DNA of 64,000 bases from Paraflavitalea sp966211765 (GTDB lineage Bacteria > Bacteroidota > Bacteroidia > Chitinophagales > Chitinophagaceae): assembly GCA_966211765.1 (NCBI GenBank), contig CBIHOV010000020.1, positions 62,001-126,000 on the forward strand, read 5' to 3'. Both the position numbers and the translations under genes were made by a program. Under the pieces are notes generated by a model. It was not told the DNA's origin. It searched no databases and was given only the letters and a program-made list of their open reading frames with translations. This document shows positions 36,058 through 44,471 of this stretch, piece after piece; position 1 is the first letter of the stretch; each line of letters starts with the position of its first letter.

Positions 36058-37140
36058 TTAATTCGCTACTTCAGCTGATTTCTTAGCAGGAGCTGCCTGA
36101 TTTTCAGGACGCAGACTTCTTACTGTTTTACCAGCCTGCCACATTTCGCTGTCGCGCAGTTCTTTCAGTTCAACTTCCAGTTTCTCGCGGTAGTCGGGCT
36201 GGCTGTTGGAATCAATTGAGCGTTGGCTTTCTTTGCCGGTAGCTACGCTTTCATACAATTCAGTGAATACGGGTAAAGTTGCATCACGGAACTTCTTCCA
36301 CCAGTCGAGTGCACCACGTTGTGCAGTAGTAGAGCAGTTGGCATACATCCAGTCCATACCATTCTCTGCTACCAGGGGCATCAGGGATTGAGTGAGCTCT
36401 TCAACAGTTTCGTTGAATGCTTCGGAAGGAGTATGTCCTTTTTTGCGCAATACTTCATACTGGGCAGCGAAGATACCCTGGATAGCACCCATCAGTGTAC
36501 CTCTTTCGCCGGTAAGGTCAGAATATACTTCTTTTCTAAAATCAGTTTCGAACAGGTAACCGCTACCTACAGCAATACCGAGGGCAATTACTCTTTCTTT
36601 TGCTTTACCAGTTGCATCCTGGAAGATAGCGTAGCTGCTGTTCAAACCACGACCTTGCAGGAACATGCGACGCAGGGAAGTACCGGAACCTTTAGGGGCT
36701 ACCAGGAAAACATCTACATCCTTGGGAGGAACGATGCCTGTTTGCTCATTGAAGGTGATACCAAAGCCATGAGAGAAGTAAAGGGCTTTGCCGGGAGTCA
36801 GGTGCTTCTGTACTGTAGGCCACAGTGCGATCTGCGCAGCATCGCTGAGCAGGTAGCAAATGATGGTACCACGTTGTAAAGCTTCTTCTATTTCGAACAG
36901 TGTTTCGCCAGGAACAAATCCGTCACGTACGGCTTTATCCCAGGTTTTGGAATTCTTACGTTGTCCAACGATTACGTTGATACCATTATCTTTTTGGTTC
37001 AGTGCCTGACCGGGGCCTTGTACGCCATAGCCAATTACTGCCACTACTTCATTTTTCAATACAGCTTGCGCTTTGGCCAGTGGGAACTCTTCACGGGTTA
37101 CTACGTTTTCTTCCACACCGCCGAAATTTAACTTTGCCAT
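36058..37140 (-). CDS. ilvC: Ketol-acid reductoisomerase
   Basis: It converts acetolactate and acetohydroxybutyrate to the dihydroxy acids. The 360-residue protein has a Rossmann motif VAVIGYGVQGPGQALNQKDNG (from residue 33), the SHGFGITF segment, VAPKGSGTSLRRMF, and the acidic metal residues in FETDFRKEVYSDLTGERGTLMGA. The C-terminal domain includes STTAQRGALDWW. It is slightly longer than class I enzymes because of an Ala/Lys-rich tail (NQAAPAKKSAEVAN). It lies between ilvN and ilvA. Confidence 0.96.
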   Translation of the reverse strand: MAKLNFGGVEENVVTREEFPLAKAQAVLKNEVVAVIGYGVQGPGQALNQKDNGINVIVGQRKNSKTWDKAVRDGFVPGETLFEIEEALQRGTIICYLLSDAAQIALWPTVQKHLTPGKALYFSHGFGITFNEQTGIVPPKDVDVFLVAPKGSGTSLRRMFLQGRGLNSSYAIFQDATGKAKERVIALGIAVGSGYLFETDFRKEVYSDLTGERGTLMGAIQGIFAAQYEVLRKKGHTPSEAFNETVEELTQSLMPLVAENGMDWMYANCSTTAQRGALDWWKKFRDATLPVFTELYESVATGKESQRSIDSNSQPDYREKLEVELKELRDSEMWQAGKTVRSLRPENQAAPAKKSAEVAN

Positions 37141-37205
37141 CTTTAAATGTTTATGGTTTTTAGTTTTTTGTTTGGAACTCTTTATGAATGTTGATTGTTT
37201 TTATC

Positions 37206-37796
37206 CTACATCGTGAACACTTCATCCTGCTTATCCAGGAATTCGTTCTCTATTACTTCTTCGCTTGGCTCTGCCTGTTCAAATTCTTTGAGCTTTTCAT
37301 GGAAACCACTGCTGGCCTTGATGATGGCCACCCGTGCGCTACGAACAAACTCAATGAGGCCGTAAGGCTCCAGTACAGTAATGAGTTTATCTGTTTCCTC
37401 ACGCTGACCCGTGGTTTCAAAGATTGTATAATCCTTGCGGATCACTACAGCACGGGCGCCGTATTCACGCAATAACCTTTCCACTTTTACCTTTTCGGCA
37501 ATTTCATCAGTAGGCACTTTATACATCGCCAGTTCCTGCCACACGATCTCTTCGTTGGTGTTATAGTAAGCTTTTAATACTTCTACTTGTTTTTCGATCT
37601 GGCGAGCCAGTTTTTTCACTACCTCTTCCACTTCATTGATCACGATAGTAAAGCGGTGAATGCCTTCTACTTCGCTGGGAGAAGTATTGAGACTTTCGAT
37701 ATTGATCTTACGACGGGAGAAGATAATAGCAATACGGTTCAGTAAACCGATCTGGTTCTCTGTATAAACGGTTACTGTGAATTCCTGCTTTGACAT
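37206..37796 (-). CDS. ilvN: Acetolactate synthase small (regulatory) subunit
   Basis: The regulatory subunit of acetohydroxyacid synthase, 196 residues. The N-terminal ACT domain is clear: FTVTVYTENQIGLLNRIAIIFSRRKINIESLNTSPSEVEGIHRFTIV, where valine would bind. A second ferredoxin-like domain follows (YGARAVVIRKDYTIFETTGQREETDKLITVLEPYGLIEFVRSARVAI). The acidic C-terminal extension (EFEQAEPSEEVIENEFLDKQ) is longer than in enterobacterial IlvN or IlvH. It starts 93 bases after ilvB and is surely cotranscribed. Confidence 0.94.
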   Translation of the reverse strand: MSKQEFTVTVYTENQIGLLNRIAIIFSRRKINIESLNTSPSEVEGIHRFTIVINEVEEVVKKLARQIEKQVEVLKAYYNTNEEIVWQELAMYKVPTDEIAEKVKVERLLREYGARAVVIRKDYTIFETTGQREETDKLITVLEPYGLIEFVRSARVAIIKASSGFHEKLKEFEQAEPSEEVIENEFLDKQDEVFTM

Positions 37797-37889
37797 GTCT
37801 GATTTTTTTCACTATTTTAAAAGAGGTCACACCTTTTCTCTGCTACGAAAGCGAAAGGTGTCACCTCTTCGCCTTAGATTCACTAATTA

Positions 37890-39632
37890 CTATTTCAATC
37901 TGATCTCGGATACGCTGCAGCCCTGTGGCACCATGGGGAATACATTGTTCTCTTTTCCTACCATTACCTCCAGCAGGTATGCGCCATTATGATCCAACAT
38001 TGTCTTCAAGCCAGCTTTCAGCTTATCTCTTTCGGAGATACTGTTGCCTTCAATACGGTATCCTTTGGCTACCTGTACAAAATCGGGACTGGTGATGTTC
38101 ACAAAAGAATAACGCTTGTCGTGGAAAAGCTGCTGCCACTGGCGTACCATACCCAGGAACTGGTTGTTGAGGATCAATATTTTTACATGAACATCAAATT
38201 GCATGATGGTACCCAATTCCTGCAGGGTCATCTGGAAACCACCATCACCAATGATGGCCACTACGGTACGCTTGGGAGCGCCAAATTTGGCACCTATTGC
38301 TGCTGGTAAAGCAAAGCCCATGGTACCTAATCCGCCGGAAGTTACATTGCTCCTGGACTGTGTGAACTTTGCATAACGGCAGGCTACCATCTGGTGCTGA
38401 CCTACGTCTGTAACAATTACAGCATCACCACCTGTGAGTTCATTCAGTAATTTGATCACCTCTCCCATCGTTAACTCATCGGTAGTAGGATTGAGTTCGG
38501 GGGTGATACAGGTCTCTTCTTCCTGCTGCTGAAACTCTCTGAATTTCTGCAGCCATTGGGGATATACTTTAGGTTGTATCAATTCCGTGAGTAAGGGTAA
38601 TGTTTCTTTACAATCACCCCATACAGGCACGGCAGATTTTACATTCTTATCGATCTCAGCAGGATCAATATCCAGGTGGATCACCTTGGCCTGCCTGGCG
38701 TATTTGTCCAGCCTTCCGGTTACCCGGTCATCGAAACGCATACCGATGGCGATGAGTACATCGCACTCGTTGGTCAATACATTGGGACCATAGTTACCGT
38801 GCATACCCAACATACCTACTGCCAGTGGGTGGTCGGTTGGAATGGCGCTTTCGCCCAGGATAGTCCAGGCAGTAGGGATACCGGCTTTCTCGATGAACTT
38901 CATGAATTCAGTCTCCGCCTTGCCGAGTATTACACCCTGACCAAAGATCACAAAGGGTTTCTCTGCTTCGTTGATCATTTTGGCAGCCTGCTCTACATAC
39001 TCTTTGCGTACGATGGGCTTGGGACGATAGCTGCGGATATGATTGCATTTTTCATATCCGGCGTAATCGAACTTTTGGATCTGTGCATTTTTGGTAATAT
39101 CAATCAATACCGGACCGGGCCTGCCACTTTTGGCAATGTAAAAGGCCTTGGCCAGTACGGAAGGTATTTCGGTAGCATCTGTTATCTGGTAATTCCATTT
39201 GGTAACAGGAGTCGTAATATTGATCACATCGGTTTCCTGGAAGGCATCGGTGCCCAACAGGTGAGCAAATACCTGGCCGGTGATACAAACGAGTGGGGTG
39301 CTATCGATCATAGCATCTGCCAAACCCGTTACAAGGTTGGTAGCGCCGGGACCGCTGGTAGCAAAGACAACACCTGTACGGCCGGAAGTACGTGCATAAC
39401 CCTGGGCAGCATGGATACCACCCTGCTCATGACGGACGAGTATATGGTTCAGTCTTTCCTGGTAATCGTATAAGGCATCATAGATAGGCATGATGGCGCC
39501 ACCGGGATAACCAAAGATGGTTTCCACCCCTTCCGCCAGGAAGGCTTCCAGTACAGCCTGAGAACCGCTGAGGCTGGTAGCCTGGTCTCGTGTCTGGATC
39601 TTTTTGGGTGCCATTTCGATTGTACTGCTCAT
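37890..39632 (-). CDS. ilvB: Acetolactate synthase large (catalytic) subunit
   Basis: A ThDP-dependent enzyme condensing pyruvate with pyruvate or 2-oxobutyrate. The 580-residue protein has the N-terminal FGYPGGAIMPIYDAL with the conserved Glu in VRHEQGGIHAAQGYAR, ATSGPGATNLVTGLADA, the FAD-binding middle domain, and the ThDP motif from IIGDGGFQMTLQELGTI to LILNNQFLGMVRQWQQLF (GDG...NN). A 17-residue N-terminal extension precedes the core. It belongs to ilvE-D-B-N-C-A. Confidence 0.97.
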   Translation of the reverse strand: MSSTIEMAPKKIQTRDQATSLSGSQAVLEAFLAEGVETIFGYPGGAIMPIYDALYDYQERLNHILVRHEQGGIHAAQGYARTSGRTGVVFATSGPGATNLVTGLADAMIDSTPLVCITGQVFAHLLGTDAFQETDVINITTPVTKWNYQITDATEIPSVLAKAFYIAKSGRPGPVLIDITKNAQIQKFDYAGYEKCNHIRSYRPKPIVRKEYVEQAAKMINEAEKPFVIFGQGVILGKAETEFMKFIEKAGIPTAWTILGESAIPTDHPLAVGMLGMHGNYGPNVLTNECDVLIAIGMRFDDRVTGRLDKYARQAKVIHLDIDPAEIDKNVKSAVPVWGDCKETLPLLTELIQPKVYPQWLQKFREFQQQEEETCITPELNPTTDELTMGEVIKLLNELTGGDAVIVTDVGQHQMVACRYAKFTQSRSNVTSGGLGTMGFALPAAIGAKFGAPKRTVVAIIGDGGFQMTLQELGTIMQFDVHVKILILNNQFLGMVRQWQQLFHDKRYSFVNITSPDFVQVAKGYRIEGNSISERDKLKAGLKTMLDHNGAYLLEVMVGKENNVFPMVPQGCSVSEIRLK

Positions 39633-39675
39633 ATATTTATTTTTTGGGCTACAGCCCGGTTAAACTCTTTTCGTT

Positions 39676-41358
39676 TTAGTTTTCGTCGGTTACGCAACCT
39701 TCAGAAGCATCTTTTACGCTTTTGGCATATTTGAACAGGAGGCCTTTGGTGACTTTGAGGGCTGGTTGAGCCCATTTAGCCCTGCGTTCGGCAATGATAT
39801 TATCAGCCACTTTGAGCACAATGGTATTTTTGGTAGCATCGAGTTCAATGACGTCTTCATCCTGTACGAGGGCGATCAATCCGCCTTCAAAAGCTTCGGG
39901 GGTAATATGGCCTACCACAAAACCATGGGTACCACCGCTAAAACGTCCGTCGGTGATGAGGGCAATGCTTTTACCCAGGCCAGCGCCTATAATGGCGGAG
40001 GTAGGCTTCAGCATTTCGGGCATACCGGGTGCTCCCTTGGGGCCCACGTTGCGGATAACCACTACATCGCCAGCTTTGATCTTACCGGAGTTGATACCCT
40101 TGATAAGCTCAAACTCTCCATCGAATACACGGGCGGGGCCTTCAAAGCGTTCGCCTTCTTTACCACTGATCTTGGCCACACTACCCTTTACAGCGAGGTT
40201 GCCATAGAGTATCTGCAAGTGGCCTGTTTGCTTGATGGGCGTTTCAAGAGGAAGAATTATTTTTTGCTGATCGAAATCGAGATCGGGTGCTTCAGCGAGG
40301 TTCTCTGCCAATGTTTTACCGGTTACAGTAAGGCAATCACCATGCAACAATCCTTTCTTCAATAAATATTTCATTACAGCAGGCACGCCACCATACTGGT
40401 GCAGGTCCTGCATGAGGTATTTACCGCTGGGCTTAAAATCGGCCAGCACGGGTATCTTATTGCTGATAGTCTGGAAATCATCCTGTGTAAGTGGCACATC
40501 CACACTCTTGGCCATGGCGATGAGGTGCAGCACGGCATTGGTGCTTCCGCCAAGGATCATGATAACAGTGATGGCATTTTCAAAAGCCTTACGGGTCATG
40601 ATATCTTTTGGCTTGATGTCTTTTTCCAGGAGGAGTCGGATGGCTTTGCCAGCTTCAATACATTCCTTCTGCTTGTCTTCGCTCAAGGCAGGATTGGAAG
40701 AAGAATAAGGCAGGCTCATACCGAGGGCCTCAATGGCAGAAGCCATGGTGTTGGCAGTATACATACCTCCGCAAGCGCCTGCACCGGGGCAGGAATTGCG
40801 TACGATGCCCTGGAAATCTTCTTCAGAAAGATTGCCTGCGATCTTTTGTCCCAATGCTTCGAAAGAAGAAACGATATTCAGGTCCTGTCCTTTATAATGA
40901 CCGGGTGCAATGGTACCACCGTACACCATGATGGCCGGGCGGTTCAACCGTCCCATGGCAATGAGCGATCCGGGCATGTTCTTATCACAACCAGGTAATG
41001 CGATCACGCCATCATAATATTGCGCTCCGCATACTGCTTCAATAGAGTCGGCTATAATATCGCGGCTCACAAGAGAGTAACGCATACCTTCTGTACCATT
41101 GCTGATACCATCACTCACACCAATGGTATTAAAGATCAGTCCCACCAGGTCATTATCCCATACGCCTTGTTTCACTACTTTGGCCAGGTCATTGAGGTGC
41201 ATGTTGCAGGTGTTGCCATCATATCCCATGCTCACAATGCCTACCTGTGCTTTCTTCAGGTCTTCATCTGTCAATCCAATACCGTATAGCATGGCCTGGG
41301 CAGCAGGCTGGGTAACATCCTGCGTAATCGTCTTTGAATATTTGTTTAATTCTTTCAT
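39676..41358 (-). CDS. ilvD: Dihydroxy-acid dehydratase
   Basis: An Fe-S dehydratase forming the branched-chain 2-oxo acids. The 560-residue protein has the cluster cysteines in GYDGNTCNMHL, GCDKNMPGSL and SCPGAGACGGMYTANTMA, the C-terminal TDGRFSGGTHGFVVGHITPEA, and the conserved IALITDGRFSGG core. The length matches the IlvD/Edd family. It is second in the operon after ilvE, with a repeated GC-rich element in the gap between them. Confidence 0.97.
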   Translation of the reverse strand: MKELNKYSKTITQDVTQPAAQAMLYGIGLTDEDLKKAQVGIVSMGYDGNTCNMHLNDLAKVVKQGVWDNDLVGLIFNTIGVSDGISNGTEGMRYSLVSRDIIADSIEAVCGAQYYDGVIALPGCDKNMPGSLIAMGRLNRPAIMVYGGTIAPGHYKGQDLNIVSSFEALGQKIAGNLSEEDFQGIVRNSCPGAGACGGMYTANTMASAIEALGMSLPYSSSNPALSEDKQKECIEAGKAIRLLLEKDIKPKDIMTRKAFENAITVIMILGGSTNAVLHLIAMAKSVDVPLTQDDFQTISNKIPVLADFKPSGKYLMQDLHQYGGVPAVMKYLLKKGLLHGDCLTVTGKTLAENLAEAPDLDFDQQKIILPLETPIKQTGHLQILYGNLAVKGSVAKISGKEGERFEGPARVFDGEFELIKGINSGKIKAGDVVVIRNVGPKGAPGMPEMLKPTSAIIGAGLGKSIALITDGRFSGGTHGFVVGHITPEAFEGGLIALVQDEDVIELDATKNTIVLKVADNIIAERRAKWAQPALKVTKGLLFKYAKSVKDASEGCVTDEN

Positions 41359-41410
41359 ACTGATCCTTGAATGAACTATGATTTATTGTTTATGCTTATT
41401 GCCTGTTCCA

Positions 41411-41442
41411 AGGTGAGCCGCCCTTTAAGGGCGACCCACCTT
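41411..41442. repeat. REP-like intergenic element, copy B (ilvE-ilvD gap)
   Basis: AAGGT (from 41410) and ACCTT frame CGCCCTT/AAGGGCG, giving an imperfect hairpin of about 33 bases. GCCGCCCTT and GGGCGACCCACCTT are shared exactly with the element at 14862-14909 in the thr operon. Confidence 0.55.
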
Positions 41443-41447
41443 GTGAT

Positions 41448-42392
41448 CTACCTTGCGCTAATGGCTTCTTTACTCTTTAAGCCTCTACTTACCCCATCTA
41501 ATCTTTCAGGGGCCAGTGAACGTTCGGTTACCCTGTCCTTATAAGCCTGTTGCAATACTTTGCCCAGGCTGTTGTTCCAGTCGAGTGGGAATTTTACTTT
41601 ATCCAGTGATTCCCAGCCGATGACCTCAGCTGCTGTACCGCAGAAGAAAGCGGAATCAGCCTGCTTCAATTCATCTACCGTGCATGTCTTTTCTTCAACG
41701 GCTATATTGAGTTCGTCACACAATTCAATAACAGTGGCCCTGGTGATACCGGGCAGGATATGGCCCAATGATGGCGTGTACAGCTTACCATCTTTTTCAT
41801 AGAACATATTGGCGCCGGGGCCTTCTGCTACAAAACCGTGCATATCGGTAAGGAGGGCTTCATCATATCCTTTGGCTTTTGCATCCTGGCTGGCCAGAAT
41901 GGAATTGACATAATGACCACAGGCTTTGGCTTCTATTTTAAATCCGCCGGGGTTAGGACGTTGAAAGGGAGAAGCCATTACACGCAATAATTTATCACCC
42001 AGGAACTTCCCCATTTCCCATACTTCGATCACGATATGGGATTCGGTATTGAGGTTGAAACTCATATTGGCAGGTCCATATACCAGGGGACGGATATACG
42101 CATCCTGCAAGTTATTCTGCCGCAGCACTTCATAAGTAGCATCAATCAGGTCTACCGCATGCCAGTTGTAAGGCATATTAAGGGCTTCGGCCGAATTCCT
42201 TAAACGATCGTAGTGCTCCACGGCTTTGAAGATCTTCGTGTTGCCATGCACTGTATTGTAGGAACGTATGCCTTCAAATACACCCAGACCATAATGCATG
42301 GTCTGACCATAGAGATCAACCTTCGCTTCAGAAGCTTTTACGTATTTTCCATTGTGGTATACAATGGTATTTTCGTTGTAATAGGATGCCAT
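41448..42392 (-). CDS. ilvE: Branched-chain amino acid aminotransferase
   Basis: A fold-type IV PLP enzyme, the last step to Ile, Val and Leu. The 314-residue protein has VDLYGQTMHYGLGVFEGIRSY, the PLP lysine in FKIEAKACGHYVNSILASQDAKAKGYDEALLTD (Lys about 162), GPGANMFYEKDGKLYTPSLGHILPGITR, and the C-terminal FFCGTAAEVIGW. It is the first gene after the ilv attenuator, with the leader terminator about 40 bases upstream of its start, so all ilv genes are subject to that control. Confidence 0.96.
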   Translation of the reverse strand: MASYYNENTIVYHNGKYVKASEAKVDLYGQTMHYGLGVFEGIRSYNTVHGNTKIFKAVEHYDRLRNSAEALNMPYNWHAVDLIDATYEVLRQNNLQDAYIRPLVYGPANMSFNLNTESHIVIEVWEMGKFLGDKLLRVMASPFQRPNPGGFKIEAKACGHYVNSILASQDAKAKGYDEALLTDMHGFVAEGPGANMFYEKDGKLYTPSLGHILPGITRATVIELCDELNIAVEEKTCTVDELKQADSAFFCGTAAEVIGWESLDKVKFPLDWNNSLGKVLQQAYKDRVTERSLAPERLDGVSRGLKSKEAISAR

Positions 42393-42430
42393 AATTCATA
42401 AGTTTTTAGTGCCTGAACGGCGGGGTAAAA

Positions 42431-42462
42431 CAAAAAAGAAACCCGCCTCGTAGGAGGCGGGT
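42431..42462 (-). terminator. Attenuator terminator of the ilv operon
   Basis: A perfect 9-bp stem (42454-42462 with 42441-42449; loop of 4) is followed on the minus strand by TTTCTTTTTTG. It lies 31 bases past the leader-peptide stop and 38 bases before the ilvE start, the classical position for translation-coupled attenuation. Confidence 0.92.
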
Positions 42463-42493
42463 CGCTTTGTATTTTTAAATATTTAATTATACG

Positions 42494-42598
42494 TTAAACA
42501 CCACCTCCGTTTGTTGCAGGAATAATAATGACCACGACCACCACAATAATTATTGCAGTAAATACAGAGATGACATTATTTGTTCTGCTTTTAAACAT
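42494..42598 (-). CDS. ilvL: Ilv leader peptide
   Basis: A 34-codon ORF starting ATG TTT AAA. Residues 16-26 are a run of branched-chain residues, IIIVVVVVIII, followed by PATNGGGV. E. coli ilvL has the same logic (VVISVVVIIIPP). Starvation for Ile or Val should stall the ribosome in this run and prevent the terminator at 42431-42462 from forming. Leu codons are absent, so the control appears to be by Ile and Val only. A TATATTCG box lies 19 bases upstream of the ATG. The ORF lies in the gap between leuB and ilvE. Confidence 0.93.
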   Translation of the reverse strand: MFKSRTNNVISVFTAIIIVVVVVIIIPATNGGGV

Positions 42599-42616
42599 AG
42601 AAGGAATGATGCACTG

Positions 42617-42624
42617 CGAATATA
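42617..42624 (-). promoter_or_regulatory. -7 box of the ilv promoter
   Basis: TATATTCG on the minus strand matches TAnnTTTG at 7 of 8 positions. It is preceded by a T-run (TTTTTTTG) at a shorter spacing than ideal. It shows that the ilv genes can be transcribed apart from leuACDB. Confidence 0.5.
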
Positions 42625-42712
42625 CACCCCCCGTTTCAAAAAAAGAACTGTAGCAAGCAACTTTATTTTACCCCTCCCCGCATCTCCCTGAAGGAGTGTG
42701 AGAAGTCATATC

Positions 42713-43828
42713 TTATATGATCGTTGATTTTCTCAACTCTATATTGTGCTGATTCACTCCATCCGGTATCCTGTTTGCAACATAATCGCAGATCAGTTCG
42801 CCAATGGTGGAAGTGAAATAGAAGTTGATGGAATCTATGTCTTTGGTTACAAAACCATTTTGCAAAGTCCACTCCACAGCTTCTCTTACGATGGCTGCTT
42901 CTTTGGTTAAACCAATGTAATCCAGCAGCATAGCGGATGAAAGAATGGATCCCAATGGATTGGCAATGTCTTTACCGGTAGCCTGAGGATAAGAACCATG
43001 AATGGGTTCGAACAGGGCAGAGCCTTTACCTACTGAGGCAGAAGGCAATAAGCCAAGTGAACCGCTGATCACGCTGGCTTCATCGCTGATGATATCGCCA
43101 AACATGTTTTCTGTAAGTATTACATCAAACTGTTTGGGATTCAGGATGATCTGCATGGCAGCATTGTCTACAAACAGGAAGTCTACGGCTACATCAGGAT
43201 ACTGACCGGCCATCTCCTGTACTATTTTACGCCACAACCTGGAAGTTTCCAGTACATTGGCCTTGTCCACCAACGTTAGCTTTTTCCGGCGCTGCTGTGC
43301 AGAGCGGAAGGCAAGGTGTGACACCCGCTCGATCTCCTCACGGGTGTACACACAATCGTCAGAGGCCTGGGTATTTTCCTCGTTTACTTCTTTTTTACCG
43401 AAGTAAATGCCACCCGTGAGTTCACGGAAGATCACAAAATCAACCCCTTCAATATTTTTAGTTTTCAATGGGGAAAGATGATGCAAAGAGGGGTACGTGG
43501 TAACGGGACGTATATTGGCAAACAATTGTAGTGACTTGCGGAGCTTGAGCAGGCCTTGTTCGGGACGCACTTTGGCAGAAGGGTCATTGTCGTATTTGGG
43601 ATGACCAATCGCACCAAACAAAATAGCATCGCTGTTCAGGCAGGCTTCAATGGTTTCGTCGGGTAATGGGGTGCCAGTCTTATCAATGGCATCGGCGCCC
43701 ATGAGGGCATATTTATAATGAAATGTATGACCAAACTGTTCAGCAATGGCATTGAGCACCTTGACAGACTGTCTGGTGACTTCGGGGCCGATGCCATCGC
43801 CTTCAATTACAACAATATTTTTTTCCAT
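42713..43828 (-). CDS. leuB: 3-Isopropylmalate dehydrogenase
   Basis: It oxidises and decarboxylates 3-isopropylmalate in leucine synthesis. The 371-residue protein has an NAD-binding start (IVVIEGDGIGPEVTRQSVKVL), the substrate arginines in LRKSLQLFANIRP, VIFRELTGGIYFGKKE, the Lys/Asp region LTLVDKANVLETSRLWRK, and the signature NMFGDIISDEASVISGSLGLLPSASVG followed by EPIHGSYPQATGKDIANP. The ATG at 43828 (MEKNIVVIEG) is preferred to 43858, which adds ten residues without homology. Confidence 0.97.
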   Translation of the reverse strand: MEKNIVVIEGDGIGPEVTRQSVKVLNAIAEQFGHTFHYKYALMGADAIDKTGTPLPDETIEACLNSDAILFGAIGHPKYDNDPSAKVRPEQGLLKLRKSLQLFANIRPVTTYPSLHHLSPLKTKNIEGVDFVIFRELTGGIYFGKKEVNEENTQASDDCVYTREEIERVSHLAFRSAQQRRKKLTLVDKANVLETSRLWRKIVQEMAGQYPDVAVDFLFVDNAAMQIILNPKQFDVILTENMFGDIISDEASVISGSLGLLPSASVGKGSALFEPIHGSYPQATGKDIANPLGSILSSAMLLDYIGLTKEAAIVREAVEWTLQNGFVTKDIDSINFYFTSTIGELICDYVANRIPDGVNQHNIELRKSTII

Positions 43829-43861
43829 GTAGTTTTTTGTTTTCGGGTTTAGGATCAACGG

Positions 43862-44464
43862 TTAGGGGCGGGCCGCTTCGAATGCCTCTATTTCGCTGCG
43901 CATGCTCAACAGGTAATCAATGTCATCATATCCATTGAGCAGGCAGGTCTTTTTATAGCTATTGATATCAAATTTTTCTTCTGTACCAACACCTACGATG
44001 GTGATGGTTTGTTGTTCCAGGTTTACGGCTACTTCTGTAGCGGGGTCTTTTGCTACTGCTTCAAACAGTTGTTGCAGGAATGCTTCGCTTACCTGTATGG
44101 GCAAGAGGAAGTTGTTGAGTGAATTGTTGCGAAAGATATCGGCAAAAAAGCTGCTCACCACTACATCGAAGCCTGCATCTTTGATGGCCCAGGCCGCATG
44201 TTCGCGGGAAGAGCCACATCCGAAGTTACGGGCGGCTAACAGTATCTTTCCTTTATACGTTGGATTGTTCAATGGGAAATCAGCCTTGGGCTGTTGCTCA
44301 TCATCATTGTTGTAGCGCCAGTCGCGGAACAGGTTCTTGCCAAATCCCTCACGGCTGGTAGACTTCAGAAAACGGGCAGGGATGATCTGATCAGTATCGA
44401 TGTTTTCGATATTGACCGGAACAACGGTGGAATGAACAATATTGATGGCTTTACTCACTTTCAC
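43862..44464 (-). CDS. leuD: 3-Isopropylmalate dehydratase small subunit
   Basis: The swivel-domain subunit of isopropylmalate isomerase, 200 residues. The motif VPVNIENIDTDQIIPARFLKS opens the family, followed by RNFGCGSSREHAAWAIKDAGF (substrate loop) and FRNNSLNNFLLPIQVSE. The length matches bacterial LeuD. It sits 7 bases after leuC and overlaps the leuB upstream region, so it is translated from the leu operon. Confidence 0.96.
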   Translation of the reverse strand: MKVSKAINIVHSTVVPVNIENIDTDQIIPARFLKSTSREGFGKNLFRDWRYNNDDEQQPKADFPLNNPTYKGKILLAARNFGCGSSREHAAWAIKDAGFDVVVSSFFADIFRNNSLNNFLLPIQVSEAFLQQLFEAVAKDPATEVAVNLEQQTITIVGVGTEEKFDINSYKKTCLLNGYDDIDYLLSMRSEIEAFEAARP

Positions 44465-44471
44465 TTATTTT

